Virus record (IMG/VR): IMGVR_UViG_3300047480_000697
Coordinates: 1 to 22,541 of that record
DNA length: 22,541 bases
Direction: 5' to 3' (one strand)
Source of the DNA: a virus
Position numbers and translations under genes: made by a program. Each line of letters opens with the position of its first letter. The first letter of the stretch is position 1. Below the pieces are notes generated by a model. That model was not told the DNA's origin, ran no database searches, and worked only from the letters and a program-made list of their open reading frames with translations. Shown piece by piece: positions 21,211 through 22,541 of this stretch.

Positions 21211-21362
21211 TATTTTCTTCTACTCTTTCTTAGTCCAAACTTAGCAAGGTAAACATAGATAGTTTCAACCGTAGCATTGCATTCTTTTGCAATATCTTCT
21301 GGGCTTTTCTTATCTATTAGATATCTTTTTCTAAGCCAATTTTCATTTGTATAAAGTTTCAT
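21210..21362 (-). CDS. Small helix-turn-helix protein, 50 aa
   Basis: 50 residues starting MKLYTNENWLRKRYLIDKKS. A single HTH (SPEDIAKECNATVETIYVYLAKFG, residues about 20-43) occupies most of the chain, ending in the basic LRKSRRK. It resembles the N-terminal HTH of homing nucleases and small phage regulators, here alone. A TATAAT box ends 6 nt before the ATG, so it is likely leaderless and independently transcribed. It could regulate the packaging genes behind it. It is too short for most gene callers. Confidence 0.75.
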   Translation of the reverse strand: MKLYTNENWLRKRYLIDKKSPEDIAKECNATVETIYVYLAKFGLRKSRRK

Positions 21363-21368
21363 AATATC

Positions 21369-21374
21369 ATTATA
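21369..21374 (-). promoter_or_regulatory. Leaderless promoter (-10) of the HTH-to-terminase unit
   Basis: Minus strand TATAAT, then GATATT, then ATG. A TTGACT lies only 9 nt upstream of this box; it is 17 nt from a second box TATTAT that overlaps the ATG itself, so the first reading is preferred. Confidence 0.55.
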
Positions 21375-21380
21375 CTCTTC

Positions 21381-21938
21381 TCAAGTCAAATTTCCGCTTA
21401 TTTTATGCCAATTATTTGTTGAATACCAGCCAATTCCAATAGCATCTGCCACATCATTGTCTTCAACATCAATCATAAAATTATTATTAACTAATTTAAT
21501 GGTTCTATTTTTTCTAAATTCACGCTCTTGATTCTTATACCAAGATTCAGACTTACCTGCATGATCTTTTCTAATCTTATACTTTTCTTCTTTTGTAAGT
21601 ACCTTATTTCCAATCCAGCTTTGCCATGCTACTGGAACACAAGAATACATCTTTGTAACACCATTCATAGCAGCAGCCCCCATTATGGCTCCCTGGACCA
21701 TAGCGAGTTGCATAGAGGTTTTTGGAGAGTTTGCATAAATAGTACTCTCAATTACTAAAGCTTCAATGTTAAATCTATTAAGAAAAGGAGTAAGTTTTCT
21801 ACAGGCATCTCCAGACTTTTCAAAATGATCTCTTCCAGCAAACTCAATCTTTCCATAAGATTTTAATTCTTTATTTTGAAGGTATGCAAAAGCCATTGAA
21901 TTCATAGAGGCATCAATTGATAAAATATTTTTAGGCAT
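21381..21938 (-). CDS. RuvC-like Holliday-junction resolvase
   Basis: 185 residues from the ATG at 21938; alternative TTG/ATG starts at 21968 and 21962 overlap the upstream gene. RNase H-like fold: ILSIDASMNSMAFA with the first Asp near residue 8, LVIESTIYANSP with Glu near residue 62, and NDVADAIGIGWY with the final Asp pair near residue 165. RuvC-type enzymes resolve four-way junctions in replicating DNA; phage forms trim branched DNA before packaging. It has the expected size (150-190). The window also holds an endonuclease VII, a second resolvase type. Confidence 0.85.
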   Translation of the reverse strand: MPKNILSIDASMNSMAFAYLQNKELKSYGKIEFAGRDHFEKSGDACRKLTPFLNRFNIEALVIESTIYANSPKTSMQLAMVQGAIMGAAAMNGVTKMYSCVPVAWQSWIGNKVLTKEEKYKIRKDHAGKSESWYKNQEREFRKNRTIKLVNNNFMIDVEDNDVADAIGIGWYSTNNWHKISGNLT

Positions 21939-21948
21939 TCCAATATCT

Positions 21949-22242
21949 TTAAGACTGTTCATAATCAAAAAATTCTTTAATGTCCTTTAGTGCTTGGTCT
22001 AGCTTTCTTTTGCTTACCATGCATACATTGCAAAAACCAATATCGTTATAAATACTGATAAAAGTTCCACATCCACCAGCACATCTCCTATTTTTGCCAA
22101 CTCTAGATTGTGCTTTAGATACTTTATATCTTTGCATAATCTTTTCTTTTGTTGCGATAGACCTGCAATCAGAAGAGCAATAGATTTGATTTCTATTATT
22201 GCTTTCAAATTGAGTATCACATTGTTGGCAAAATTTGCTCAC
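21949..22242 (-). CDS. Two-zinc-finger protein, 97 aa
   Basis: 97 residues, GTG start. First zinc module: CQQC...YCSSDCRS (residues 5-26), of the kind in HNH-like and ribosomal zinc proteins. Second: CAGGCGTF...GFCNVCMV (residues 54-75). Between them is a basic linker (KEKIMQRYKVSKAQSRVGKNRR). The end is an acidic helix. It lies between a PD-(D/E)XK nuclease and a resolvase in a DNA-processing cluster, so a DNA- or RNA-binding role is likely. No family name is given. Confidence 0.75.
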   Translation of the reverse strand: MSKFCQQCDTQFESNNRNQIYCSSDCRSIATKEKIMQRYKVSKAQSRVGKNRRCAGGCGTFISIYNDIGFCNVCMVSKRKLDQALKDIKEFFDYEQS

Positions 22243-22541
22243 CTACTCTAAATCCTTTCGTGGTTCAATTTTAATATCACCCTTTGGCTTTAGTTTACAC
22301 ACCTTCTCAAAGTCGCAACCTTTACAAACTTTTGAATTTGAACGATATGGATTCATGGGAAGCTTTTTATCATCAAATGCCTGTCTAACCTCTTTCATCC
22401 ACTCAAAGAAATAGTTAATAAAATCTTTATAGTGTTGATTTAATTTAACAGGGAACATAGAAAGTTCATGACTATTCTTAGATTCATAGATAAGAAAACC
22501 AATACTTCTTTTTAGAATCTTCATATAAATAAGTAATTGCT
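22243..22541 (-). CDS. PD-(D/E)XK (Cas4/RecB-like) nuclease, C-terminal part
   Basis: The frame stays open upstream of the first visible ATG (22524) to the window edge (QLLIYM), so this is the C-terminal end of a longer gene. The sequence QLLIYMKILKRSIGFLIYESKNSHEL matches the Q-x3-Y motif and following strand of PD-(D/E)XK exonucleases. The tail has CKGCDFEKVC with three Cys near residues 67-76, which with a Cys upstream would hold an Fe-S cluster as in Cas4/AddB-type nucleases. Such enzymes act in phage recombination. The active-site core is outside the window. Confidence 0.75.
   Translation of the reverse strand, partial: QLLIYMKILKRSIGFLIYESKNSHELSMFPVKLNQHYKDFINYFFEWMKEVRQAFDDKKLPMNPYRSNSKVCKGCDFEKVCKLKPKGDIKIEPRKDLE

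Noticed and set aside
1-22541. Integrated prophage or host chromosome
   Set aside because: No integrase, attachment site or host housekeeping block is visible; ftsZ, ssb and the IMPDH-like gene are shortened or phage-flanked. The data do not exclude a prophage with such genes elsewhere.

Overview
The window reads as part of a tailed-bacteriophage genome with an AT-rich actinobacterial host. All credible genes lie on the minus strand, so transcription runs from high to low coordinates. Phage identity rests on small and large terminase subunits, a head-morphogenesis-type protein, an r1t-like holin, several wall hydrolases, phage-type nucleases and tRNAs. The host inference rests on a WhiB-type Fe-S regulator (found almost only in actinobacteria and their phages), an actinobacterial-style transglycosylase and many apparently leaderless promoters. 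A phage of low-GC freshwater actinobacteria would fit; this is inference. No integrase or repressor is visible here.

Layout, in transcription order. (1) 22541-18363: end of a PD-(D/E)XK nuclease, a zinc-finger protein, a RuvC-like resolvase, a small HTH protein, a DUF1599-like protein, TerS and TerL. (2) 18350-16320: an RmlB-like nucleotide-sugar dehydratase and an IMP dehydrogenase/GMP reductase, followed by an unknown protein and a head-type protein. (3) 14815-12714: small early-type genes, a SLOG-like protein, a membrane protein, WhiB and SSB, closed by a hairpin. (4) 12637-10275: a FmdB-like zinc ribbon, a pyrimidine-dimer glycosylase, an endonuclease VII, a 30-residue C2H2 finger, a proteasome/HslV-like hydrolase and three tiny coupled genes. 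(5) 10260-5636: a bacterial-type FtsZ that stops at the end of its globular core, then five overlapping surface-sugar genes (two glycosyltransferases, a sugar nucleotidyltransferase, an FkbM methyltransferase, a UDP-sugar 4,6-dehydratase). (6) 5507-1775: lysis and surface block with a secreted PEPT-repeat protein, two small membrane proteins, an M23 endolysin, a transglycosylase and an NlpC/P60 hydrolase. (7) 1726-1: a promoter-led unit with thioredoxin and small proteins, then tRNA-Tyr, tRNA-Asn, an unusual tRNA-Gly and two HNH endonucleases.

The most notable points are ftsZ with its own promoter at the head of a glycan operon; TATAAT-like boxes ending exactly 6 nt before the ATG of six genes (5 nt for a seventh), which implies leaderless mRNAs; a tRNA-Gly lacking the usual D-loop GG and T-loop TTC; a phage Ntn-hydrolase downstream of a minimal zinc finger; and three different peptidoglycan hydrolases. 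Together these suggest a phage that reshapes host division, wall and surface. All function calls are by eye from sequence motifs and recalled family features; no database search was run.
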